Assembly: GCF_020866845.1 (NCBI RefSeq)
Contig: NZ_CP086594.1
Location: forward strand, 1,364,001-1,428,000
Direction of reading: 5' to 3'
Length of the DNA stretch: 64,000 nucleotides
Source: Sphingomonas radiodurans
GTDB lineage: Bacteria > Pseudomonadota > Alphaproteobacteria > Sphingomonadales > Sphingomonadaceae
Notes under the pieces: model-generated
What the model was told of the DNA's origin: nothing
Seen by the model: the letters and a program-made list of their open reading frames with translations, nothing else
Databases searched by the model: none
Position numbers and translations under genes: made by a program
Part shown: positions 32,635 through 40,024 of the stretch, in pieces
Numbering within the stretch: position 1 is the first letter of the stretch
Layout: each line of letters begins with the position of its first letter

Positions 32635-33644
32635 GCGTCGCCGCCCAGCCGCAGCAATTGCTTGCCGACGTTCGCGCCCGAAAACAGCCGCATCAGCGTA
32701 CGCGGCGCATTTTCGAACCCCTGCTGCACGTCCTCGCGCGCCACGAGTCGCCCATCCGCCAGCCAGCGCGACAGCCGCGCGCGCGCGACCGGGAAATCGG
32801 CCTCGTAATCGTTCAGGATGAAGCCGCGCATCGTCGCGCGCTTGAACACCAGGTTGAAGTAATTCTCCGGCCCCACCGGCATCCCGCCCGTCTTCGATCG
32901 CGAAATGCCGCCGCAGATCGCGACGCGCGCGTTCAACGCCAGATGCGCCAGGATCGTGTTGAGGATCGTGCCGCCGACATTGTCCCACACCACGTCGATG
33001 CCGTCCGGCGCGAGCCGCTTCAGCTCCGCGCCAAGGTCGGCGCTGCGATAATCGATCGCGGCATCCGCCCCCAGTTCGTCGATCAGCAGCCGCGTCTTCT
33101 CCGCGCCGCCAGCGATCCCGATCACCCGGCAGCCCGCAATCTTCGCCAATTGCACCACCACCGCGCCGACGCCGCCCGCAGCGCCCGTCACGACCATCGT
33201 GTCGCCCGCAAACGGCTGCGCGACATGCTTCAAGCCACAATAGGCCGTCAGCCCCACGACGCCGAGCACACCGAGATGCGCCGACGGCGGGATATCGCCA
33301 TCCAGCGCCTGCACCGACTCGGCCGGCAGCGTCGCAAATTCCTGCCATCCGAACGGCCCGAGCACCTTCGTGCCCACCGGCAGCCGCGGCGCGGCGCTCT
33401 CGATCACCGTGCCGACCCCGCTGCCGCGCATCATGTCACCCAGCTCGGTGCGCGCGACATAGCCGCCGATATTCTCCATCCAGCCCTTCATCGCGGGCTC
33501 GAACGCGAGCAGATCGACCTGCACCAGCACTTCGCCCTCGCCCGGCGCGCGCGCCGCGCCTTGCTCTAGCCGGAAATCCGCTTCGGTCACGTCACGGCCC
33601 ACCGGCCGATCGGCGATCACCCAACGACGGTTGATTCGCTCCAT
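32631..33644 (-). CDS. NADP-dependent MDR-family oxidoreductase
   Basis: A 337-residue zinc-free reductase of the same type as that at 23239-24243. The N-terminal part has AFEPAMKGWMENIGGYVARTELG, and the Rossmann domain has VVTGAAGGVGAVVVQLAKIAGC and DNVGG. The residues around the nicotinamide (GLTAYCGLKHVAQP) follow the CurA pattern. It would reduce an enone or enoyl intermediate. It is first in a two-gene unit with the NIPSNAP protein and is divergent from a TIM-barrel protein with about 80 bases between starts. A GGAGAGGGC stretch lies before the ATG. Confidence 0.9.
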   Translation of the reverse strand: MERINRRWVIADRPVGRDVTEADFRLEQGAARAPGEGEVLVQVDLLAFEPAMKGWMENIGGYVARTELGDMMRGSGVGTVIESAAPRLPVGTKVLGPFGWQEFATLPAESVQALDGDIPPSAHLGVLGVVGLTAYCGLKHVAQPFAGDTMVVTGAAGGVGAVVVQLAKIAGCRVIGIAGGAEKTRLLIDELGADAAIDYRSADLGAELKRLAPDGIDVVWDNVGGTILNTILAHLALNARVAICGGISRSKTGGMPVGPENYFNLVFKRATMRGFILNDYEADFPVARARLSRWLADGRLVAREDVQQGFENAPRTLMRLFSGANVGKQLLRLGGDA

Positions 33645-33724
33645 CGATGCCCTCTCCTTGGCGCCCTAATGCCTGTGATCGCTTTCGAGGTCGACAACTT
33701 TATCACGCGCTGCATAATGGGCCG

Positions 33725-34507
33725 ATGCTTTCCCTCGCTGCCGGGGTGCTCCCCGATCATTCGCCGCAGGTCACTGCCCGCGCCGCCGCCACCGCCGGTT
33801 ACGACGCAACCGGCGTCTGGATCGATCGCGATACGTGGACCGATGCGGTCACGCGTGAAATGCAGGCGATCCTGTCAGGCGAAGGTCTGCCTGCGCTCGA
33901 TGTCGAAGTCGTCTGGCTGATGCCCGGCGCACCCGACGATCACCACCGCCGCGTCGTCGATATCGGCCGCACGCTCGGCGCTGCCAATGTCCTGGTGGTC
34001 AGCTCCGATCCCGACGATGCCGCCACGGCCGCCAAACTGCGGCTGCTATGCGAGCACGCGGCGGGAGACATCCGCATCGCGCTCGAATTCGCCTTGTTCA
34101 CCGAAGTGAAGACGATCGCGCAGGCCAGCGCGATCCTGCGCGCGGTCGATCACCCCGCCGCCGCGATCCTGATCGATCCGCTGCACCTCGCGCGCAGCGG
34201 CGGCACGCCCGCCGACGTCGCCGCGCTGCCCCGCGCTTGGCTCCCCTATGCGCAATTCTGCGACGCCGGGCTGCTGGCCTTCGACACCGAGGATCGCGCC
34301 GCAATCATCGAGGAAGCCGTCGATCACCGCCTGCACGTCGGCGAGGGCGTCCTCCCGCTGCGCGACCTGTACACCGCGCTGTCGCCGGGCCTTCCACTCA
34401 GCATCGAACTGCGATCGAAAGCATTACGCGATGGCCATCCCGATCCGGTAGACCGCGCCCGCGCCGTCCTCACCGCGACACGGCGCTTCCTCGACAGCAA
34501 CGGCTAA
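33725..34507 (+). CDS. Sugar-phosphate isomerase/epimerase-like TIM-barrel protein
   Basis: A 260-residue protein of the xylose-isomerase-like TIM-barrel (AP endonuclease 2) family. Visible strands include SLAAGVLPDHSP, GYDATGVWIDRD, ANVLVVSSDPDDA, IRIALEFALFTEV (with the Glu typical of strand 5), HPAAAILIDPLHLARSGG (Asp and His metal-type residues), AQFCDAG and LSIELRS. These fit a metal-dependent isomerase, epimerase or dehydratase acting on a polyol or cyclic hydroxyketone, but not a specific enzyme. I choose ATG 33725 over 33647. The next gene, an SDR, starts 9 bases after its stop. Such proteins occur beside catabolic genes for cyclic polyols; the role here is open. Confidence 0.78.
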   Translation: MLSLAAGVLPDHSPQVTARAAATAGYDATGVWIDRDTWTDAVTREMQAILSGEGLPALDVEVVWLMPGAPDDHHRRVVDIGRTLGAANVLVVSSDPDDAATAAKLRLLCEHAAGDIRIALEFALFTEVKTIAQASAILRAVDHPAAAILIDPLHLARSGGTPADVAALPRAWLPYAQFCDAGLLAFDTEDRAAIIEEAVDHRLHVGEGVLPLRDLYTALSPGLPLSIELRSKALRDGHPDPVDRARAVLTATRRFLDSNG

Positions 34508-34516
34508 GGGACGAAC

Positions 34517-35305
34517 ATGGACCTCGGACTATCCGGCAAGACCGCGCTGCTCGCCGGGGCGAGCGCCGGCATGGGCAAGGAAGCCGCCCGCGCCCTGGCC
34601 CGCGAAGGCGTCTCACTCGTGATCTCCGCGCGCGGCGCCGACCGGCTCCACGCAACCGCGCAGGAGATCGCAGGCGAAAGCGGTGTGTCGGTGGTGCCGG
34701 TCGTCGCCGATCACGGCACTGCGGAAGGCCGCGCCGCGCTCCTAGCCGCCTGCCCCGCGCCCGATATCCTGATCGTCACTTGCTCGCCGCCGCGCGCCAC
34801 TACTGGCTATCGCGATGTCGAGGCGGCGGAGTGGATGGAAACGCTCGAAGCGACGCTCGTCGGCCCGATCGAGCTCGCCCGGCTGGTGCTTGATGGCATG
34901 GCCGAGCGCAAGTTCGGGCGGATCGTCAACATCGGCACTGGCGCCGCGAAGAACCCGCACGAGATGCGCCTCCTCTCCGGCCCCGCCCGCGCCGCACTCG
35001 CCAATTGGCAAGTCGCCGTGTCGAAGCGGCTGATCCGCGACAATGTCACGATCAACAGCGTCCTGCCCGGCATGTTCGACACCCCCGGCTCACGCGACAT
35101 GCTGGAAGCACGCGCCGCCAAGCGCGGCACGAGCTTCGAGGAAGAGAAGCGCCACTTCATCGACACGATCGGGATTCCCGCCGGTCGGTTCGGCGATCCG
35201 GCCGACGTCGGCGCCTTCTGCGCGATGCTGTGCGGCCGCTATGCGAGCTTCGTGACAGGTCAGAGCATCATCATCGACGGCGGTTTGATCAACGCGGTGT
35301 TCTGA
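34517..35305 (+). CDS. SDR-family protein lacking the Tyr-x3-Lys pair
   Basis: A 262-residue SDR-fold protein. The cofactor loop AGASAGMG is at 13-20 and the C-terminus is TGQSIIIDGGLINAVF-like, so the fold is intact. At the catalytic positions Ser is Thr141 (NIGTG), Tyr is Ser154 and Lys is Arg158 (SGPAR), with the correct spacing of 13 residues. All three normal catalytic residues are therefore changed. It resembles the group of SDRs with a SGPxR motif annotated as ketoacyl-ACP-reductase-like but of unknown reaction. It is 9 bases after the TIM-barrel gene on the plus strand and converges with Rieske 4. Confidence 0.88.
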   Translation: MDLGLSGKTALLAGASAGMGKEAARALAREGVSLVISARGADRLHATAQEIAGESGVSVVPVVADHGTAEGRAALLAACPAPDILIVTCSPPRATTGYRDVEAAEWMETLEATLVGPIELARLVLDGMAERKFGRIVNIGTGAAKNPHEMRLLSGPARAALANWQVAVSKRLIRDNVTINSVLPGMFDTPGSRDMLEARAAKRGTSFEEEKRHFIDTIGIPAGRFGDPADVGAFCAMLCGRYASFVTGQSIIIDGGLINAVF

Positions 35306-35409
35306 CCGTACGAGATTCCCCGCCAGCGCCGGTTTTCGAGTGTCGCAACCGTTTCAACACCGTCTCGGTCGGATAGGGTTTGCCCCCAAAAACCCCTGCT
35401 AATCCCCCG

Positions 35410-36690
35410 CTATTCCGCCGCCTCCTGCAGCGCCATCTCACCCAGCCGCGGATCGTTCGGCGCGATCCATTCGTCGCCGATCACCGGCACCACCCGCAGC
35501 TCGGGCGGAATGTTCTCGGCGCCGATCAGCGCGTCGGCGGCTTGATGCCAATGGTAGATGCGCGCTTCCTGATAGCTCAGCGGCACACCCGTAAACCCAT
35601 AGCTTTCCTGGCTTTTCTGGATCCAGGTGCCGAACTCGGTATCCTCCTCCAGCACGCTGTTGAGGTAGGAAATGGTCGCATCCCAGAACGCCGGCCGCGG
35701 TCCCTCGCCCCAATCGGGCCCGAACCATCGCACTTCCAGCTTCGATTTCGTCGGTCCGTTCGGCCAGAAGTTGAGGATGAAATATCCGGTCGGCCCAAGC
35801 GGCGAAACCCAGTTGGGAAACAGGTTGTAGCTCTGCGTACAGGTCCGCCCGATCTCGCCTACCGTATTGATTTCAGGGCGTTCGAACTGCCCGACCTTGG
35901 CCGCGCGATAATTCTCGCCTTCCTTGTTTTCCCATCCCGGCGCGACCATCCGGCCGTGCCCATGCGGGTAAAGCGTGTTGACGTTGCGGCGATGATCCAG
36001 CCCCAATGCCACCGTCGTCGGATGGATGTTGGGCACATGGTACACCTCCATGTTCGCCTCCATCGCGATCTTCCAGTTGCAGTCGAGATCCCAGATGTAC
36101 TGGTCGACCAGCCGCGTGTTATCGAACTGGAATTCGGCCCATTCCTCGGCAAACGGCCCCAGCCAATCCGTAAGCGCCGGCGCCGCCGGATCGAAGGTCA
36201 CGAAGATCAGCTTGCCGAACCGCTCGCACCGCACCTGCCGCAGCGACCGGCACGAGAAGTCGAGCCCGTCGAAATCCTCGGCGTCGCGGATCGAGACGAG
36301 CTTGCCCTCGTCGTCATAAACCCAGCCGTGATACTTGCAGGTCATCCGCGCCCGCCGGCCACTTTCCTGCGTCACCACCGGCGCGCCACGGTGGCTGCAC
36401 GTATTGTAGAAGGCGTTGATTTCGCCCGATCTTGCGTGGACGATCACGACCGGCTGACCGGCAGTCTCCCATAATTTGAAGCAGCCGTGCTGCGGCACCT
36501 CGTCCATGTGCGCGGCCAGCAGCCAGCTCTTGCGCCAGACATGCTCGCGTTCCAGCGCATGGAAACGCGGGTCGGTGTAGCGGCCGCCGGGCACGTCGGG
36601 CAGCCGCGGAAAGTCACGCGGCGGCGCCGTGCGCGCCGCCTCGTATCCCATCAGCGCCCGCAGGTTCGCGACCGCGGCCGCGTCCATCAT
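35410..36690 (-). CDS. Rieske aromatic-ring-hydroxylating oxygenase, alpha subunit (Rieske 4)
   Basis: A 426-residue oxygenase. Rieske ligands are in TCSHRGAPV and TCKYHGWVYD, with Lys in place of the usual Pro after the second cysteine. The iron site is in EANMEVYHVPNIHP (Glu, His, four residues, His), and the acidic block is VLEEDTEFG. It ends with an extra 40 residues rich in Ala, Glu and Pro. Its ATG overlaps the stop of Rieske 5 by 4 bases, so the two alphas are translationally coupled, a rare arrangement for two full oxygenases. They may form a mixed oligomer or act in sequence. The 104-base gap to the convergent SDR shows no recognisable element. Confidence 0.93.
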   Translation of the reverse strand: MMDAAAVANLRALMGYEAARTAPPRDFPRLPDVPGGRYTDPRFHALEREHVWRKSWLLAAHMDEVPQHGCFKLWETAGQPVVIVHARSGEINAFYNTCSHRGAPVVTQESGRRARMTCKYHGWVYDDEGKLVSIRDAEDFDGLDFSCRSLRQVRCERFGKLIFVTFDPAAPALTDWLGPFAEEWAEFQFDNTRLVDQYIWDLDCNWKIAMEANMEVYHVPNIHPTTVALGLDHRRNVNTLYPHGHGRMVAPGWENKEGENYRAAKVGQFERPEINTVGEIGRTCTQSYNLFPNWVSPLGPTGYFILNFWPNGPTKSKLEVRWFGPDWGEGPRPAFWDATISYLNSVLEEDTEFGTWIQKSQESYGFTGVPLSYQEARIYHWHQAADALIGAENIPPELRVVPVIGDEWIAPNDPRLGEMALQEAAE

Positions 36691-37904
36691 TCCGCCGCCT
36701 GCGCTTGCGTCTGCGCGGGTGCGAACATCGCGACCAACTCGTCGTCATCCGCCGCGATGATCCGGTCGGTCCATGTGTGGAAAGCCTGCGCCCCGCCCTC
36801 GTTGCGGCCGAATAGCACATATTCCAGCGTGCCATGATCCAGCGCGCGCTGCTGGCGCAGGCCGGTGGCGTAATCCTCGTCCTCGACGACGACCTTCAGG
36901 AACGCGAACTGCCCGTGCGCGGCCTCGATCTGCTCCGCCGTCGGCTTCTTCTCCATTAAATACATCTGCCGCGTCCACGACTCACCAACCTTGTCGCCCG
37001 GCAGCAGCTGCGAGATCATCACCCCGCGTCCGCCGCCGTCGAAGCTCGCGATCGAGATGCACGGGAAGATCGTCCAGACGCCGTTAAGCACCAGATTATC
37101 TGGCCATTCGCCCTCGGGCATCGCGCTCAGCTCGCGCGCCGCACGGTCGGGCGCCACCATCCGCTGGTGCGGCCCCCACGCATGGTAATGCGCGCGATTG
37201 CCGAACGTGCCGTTCGCGTTGAGCGTGTTCTTATGCAGCACCGGCAGATGGTAGAAATCGAGGTAGCCGTCATAGGCGATCTTCCAGTTCGGCCCCCGCA
37301 GCATCCGGCTGTCGAAGAAATACCAGTCCTTGAAGTTGAACAGCTCGAGCAGCGAATCATAGCCGCACAGGAAATCGTCGATGTCGAGCTTCAGCTTGGG
37401 ATCGACGCTGCCGAAGATCAGCCCGGCCCGCTCCGCAACCGGCAACGGCGTCAGGTTGAGGCAGGATTTGTCGACTCGCCCGAAATCGGCGTTTGAGGCG
37501 ATCGCAAGCAGTTCGCCCTCCTGACCGAACGACCAGCCGTGATACGGACACACGAACTTCTTGGCATTGCCAGTTGGCTCGGTGGCGACGTTCGTGCCGC
37601 GGTGGGTACAGCTGTTGATGAACGAGCGCACCACCCCGTCCTGCCCGCGCGCCAGCAGGACGGGAATGCCGGCGACCTCCATCGTCTTGAAATCGCCCGG
37701 TTCGGGCAGCTCGCACGACGGCGCCAGCATCAGCGGCAGCCGACGGAAGATGCGATCGACTTCCAGTTTGAACCGTCCATCGTCGGTGTAATTTTTCGCC
37801 GGCACCTTCAGAACATCGTCGACCTGCTCGAACGTATTGTCCCGCGCGTGCTGCACGCTGTGACGCATGACTCGGGCGATATCGGCGTTGTGCATGGCGG
37901 TCAT
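36687..37904 (-). CDS. Rieske aromatic-ring-hydroxylating oxygenase, alpha subunit (Rieske 5)
   Basis: A 405-residue oxygenase. Rieske ligands are in SCTHRGTNV and VCPYHGWSF, and the iron site is DGYLDFYHLPVLHK with Asp, His and His in the standard spacing; Asp here matches the naphthalene dioxygenase bridging residue, unlike the Glu in the other four copies. The acidic block is VVEDEDYATG. AGGAGA lies before the ATG at 37904. The 18-base operator-like motif shared with Rieske 2 is at 37924-37941. It is followed by Rieske 4 with a 4-base overlap and preceded by an SDR and a Rieske ferredoxin on the same strand. The ferredoxin is the likely electron source. Confidence 0.93.
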   Translation of the reverse strand: MTAMHNADIARVMRHSVQHARDNTFEQVDDVLKVPAKNYTDDGRFKLEVDRIFRRLPLMLAPSCELPEPGDFKTMEVAGIPVLLARGQDGVVRSFINSCTHRGTNVATEPTGNAKKFVCPYHGWSFGQEGELLAIASNADFGRVDKSCLNLTPLPVAERAGLIFGSVDPKLKLDIDDFLCGYDSLLELFNFKDWYFFDSRMLRGPNWKIAYDGYLDFYHLPVLHKNTLNANGTFGNRAHYHAWGPHQRMVAPDRAARELSAMPEGEWPDNLVLNGVWTIFPCISIASFDGGGRGVMISQLLPGDKVGESWTRQMYLMEKKPTAEQIEAAHGQFAFLKVVVEDEDYATGLRQQRALDHGTLEYVLFGRNEGGAQAFHTWTDRIIAADDDELVAMFAPAQTQAQAAE

Positions 37905-37923
37905 GCCGGCTCTCCTACATAAA

Positions 37924-37941
37924 TATAGTTCGCGTTATACC
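37924..37941. promoter_or_regulatory. Shared 18-base operator-like motif before Rieske 5
   Basis: The minus strand reads GGTATAACGCGAACTATA, ending 19 bases before the Rieske 5 start. It matches the motif before Rieske 2 (4901-4918) at 16 of 18 positions. It lies in the 58-base gap between the upstream SDR and Rieske 5, so Rieske 5 and 4 may have their own promoter. Confidence 0.55.
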
Positions 37942-37962
37942 TTCTGACGAAGACGCTTGCAA

Positions 37963-38712
37963 TCAGATCGTAGCACCACCGTCGACGACCATCGCGGCGC
38001 CCGTAACGAACTTCGATCGATCGGACGCGAGATAGAACACCATCTCGGCAATATCGTCCGGCTCACCGATATGACCGATCGGATGGACCGCGACGAAGCC
38101 GGCCATCAACGCGTCGGGATCGGGCACCTGCGCCATCACTTTGTCGAGCATCGCGGTGCGGATCACGCCTGGGTGGATGGTGTTGACGCGGATGCCGGTG
38201 CGCGTGGTGGCACAATGCATCGCGATCGATTTACTCATCAGCGTCACGCCCGCCTTGGCGGCATTGTACGCCACAAGGTTCGCCGATGCCTGAAGCCCGG
38301 AAATCGAGGCGATGTTGATGATCGACCCACCCCCGCCGCGCTTCATCAGCGGTAGCGCTGCCTTGCACCCCAGGAACGTGCCGATCAGGTCGATGTCGAT
38401 CGTCCGGCGAAACCCTTCGAGGCTCATTTCCTCGATCGAGCCCATCAGCGTGATGCCAGCATTGTTCACGAGAATGTCGAGCCGCCCATGGCGCGCTTCG
38501 GTCTCTTCGATCGCACGCGCCCAAGCGGCTTCATCGGCCACGTCGTGCGGCACGAACAACCCATCCAGCGACTCGGCGACGGCCCGCCCAGTCGCTTCAT
38601 CGACGTCGGTGACGACAACCGCAGCACCCTCCGCCGCCAGCCGTCGCGCAGCCGCCGCGCCCAGCCCCGCCGCAGCGCCCGTCACTAGTGCGACCTTGCC
38701 TGCCAGTTCCAT
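37963..38712 (-). CDS. SDR-family oxidoreductase
   Basis: A 249-residue classical SDR with a full catalytic set. The cofactor loop is VTGAAAGLG, NNAG is present (VNNAGITL), and the active site is IASISGLQASANLVAYNAAK with Ser, Tyr and Lys at standard spacing. The Asp in VVVTDVDEA suggests NAD preference. It resembles beta-hydroxy-dehydrogenases such as those acting on cis-dihydrodiols or hydroxysteroids, and could oxidise the diol or alcohol made by Rieske 4 and 5 next to it. ATG 38712 follows GGGGAGAG; the frame beyond it overlaps the Rieske ferredoxin. Confidence 0.92.
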   Translation of the reverse strand: MELAGKVALVTGAAAGLGAAAARRLAAEGAAVVVTDVDEATGRAVAESLDGLFVPHDVADEAAWARAIEETEARHGRLDILVNNAGITLMGSIEEMSLEGFRRTIDIDLIGTFLGCKAALPLMKRGGGGSIINIASISGLQASANLVAYNAAKAGVTLMSKSIAMHCATTRTGIRVNTIHPGVIRTAMLDKVMAQVPDPDALMAGFVAVHPIGHIGEPDDIAEMVFYLASDRSKFVTGAAMVVDGGATI

Positions 38713-38723
38713 TGCACTCTCCC

Positions 38724-39074
38724 CTATCGTGTCACCGGCCGTTCGTCCGATCCAGGTGCCTCGTCCGGCACGTCGATCTCGATCCAGCCATCCACCTCGC
38801 GGCAGGCGAAGGTCCGCAGCGGCTTGTAGAGACCGCCAATGCACCGCCCGTCGCGTATATCGAAACGCGCGCCATGCGCCGGGCACATCAGCACGCTGCG
38901 CCGAATGCGTCCGCCCGGCAGAAACGCTGCGGCTGCGTGCGTGCAGCGGTTGATCGCCGCACGTGGGACGAAATCGACTCGCGCGACCACGATCGCCCAG
39001 CCGGCAATATCCACCGCCTCGACCGCACCCTCACGCAGCGCCGCCGCGTCCATGACTTGCCGAAAGATAGCCAC
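38724..39074 (-). CDS. Rieske-type 2Fe-2S ferredoxin
   Basis: A 116-residue soluble Rieske ferredoxin. The ligands are Cys44 and His46 (NRCTHAAAAF) and Cys64 and His67 (CPAHGARFD). The size and lack of an oxygenase domain fit the electron-transfer partner of ring-hydroxylating oxygenases such as NdoA/BphF. It is the first gene of the minus-strand unit with an SDR and Rieske 5 and 4. As the only Rieske ferredoxin in the window it may serve several of the five alphas. A ferredoxin reductase is not seen and must be elsewhere. It is divergent from the crotonase with 75 bases between starts. Confidence 0.93.
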   Translation of the reverse strand: MAIFRQVMDAAALREGAVEAVDIAGWAIVVARVDFVPRAAINRCTHAAAAFLPGGRIRRSVLMCPAHGARFDIRDGRCIGGLYKPLRTFACREVDGWIEIDVPDEAPGSDERPVTR

Positions 39075-39149
39075 TCCGTGAGTTGATCACGCGTGTCAGT
39101 ATTGACCGAACTTCGCACTCCTGCAAGCGTTGTGGAAAGGAGAGACAAG

Positions 39150-39977
39150 ATGGTGGATGAGGATTTGGTGCTGGTCGATCGGCCGGCCGAGGGCGTGCAG
39201 CGGCTGACGCTCAACCGCCCCGCGAAGCGCAACGCACTATCGAACGCGTTGCGCGCGCGGCTGTTCACGTTGCTCGAGGAAGCAGACCGTGATCGCGACC
39301 TGCGCGTCACGATCCTGCGCGGCGCCGGCACGTGCTTCTCAGCCGGTTACGATCTCGGCGGCGGCACGGGCGCGCCCTACCCCTATCACACCGCACCCGG
39401 CGCAGGGCATTGGCCCCGCCACGTGGTCGACGGCGCGTTCCGCATCTGGGATCTCGCCAAGCCGGTGATCGCACAGGTTCACGGCTGGTGCCTCGCCGGC
39501 GGATCGGAACTCGCGACGGCGTGCGACCTCGTCTACGTCGCAGAGGATGCCCAGATCGGCTACCCTCCGGTGCGCACGATGAGCCCGCCGGACAATCAGT
39601 TCCACCCGTGGCTGTGCGGGATGCGTGCGGCCATGGAGATGATGCTGACCGGCGACGCCATCGACGGGCTCGAAGCCGTTCGGCTCGGCTTCGCCAATCG
39701 CGCTTACCCGGCTGACGAACTCGACGCCGCGGTCGTGGCCATGGCGACGCGCGTGGCTCGCGTGCCGACCGACGTGCAGGCGATGAACAAACGTTCGGTC
39801 CACCGCGGCATGGAGATCATGGGGCTGCGCGCCGCGATTCGCGCCGGCACCGAGATCCAGGCGCTCGCGATGACGACTGAGACGAGCCGGGCGACCTTCG
39901 CCGAGGTGCGCGAAAGCGTCACCAAGGCGCTCGATTCGCGCGACAAGGGCTTTGGCGACTATCGCACCTCACGCTGA
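39150..39977 (+). CDS. Enoyl-CoA hydratase/isomerase family protein (crotonase)
   Basis: A 275-residue crotonase. The oxyanion-hole blocks are CFSAGYDLGGG and WCLAGGSELA, with Glu120 at the first catalytic position. The second catalytic glutamate of hydratases (rat Glu164) falls on Pro140 in QIGYPPVR, so ordinary hydration is doubtful and an isomerase, hydrolase or lyase role is possible. ATG 39150 follows AAAGGAGAG; the ATG at 39093 would add 19 residues without homology. It is divergent from the Rieske ferredoxin and stands alone on the plus strand, ending before the minus-strand histidine kinase. It should act on a CoA thioester of the island. Confidence 0.9.
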   Translation: MVDEDLVLVDRPAEGVQRLTLNRPAKRNALSNALRARLFTLLEEADRDRDLRVTILRGAGTCFSAGYDLGGGTGAPYPYHTAPGAGHWPRHVVDGAFRIWDLAKPVIAQVHGWCLAGGSELATACDLVYVAEDAQIGYPPVRTMSPPDNQFHPWLCGMRAAMEMMLTGDAIDGLEAVRLGFANRAYPADELDAAVVAMATRVARVPTDVQAMNKRSVHRGMEIMGLRAAIRAGTEIQALAMTTETSRATFAEVRESVTKALDSRDKGFGDYRTSR

Positions 39978-40024
39978 ACCTTTGTGGTAGGGCGTACGGA
40001 GCGATCGTAACGTCGCGGGGCGCG

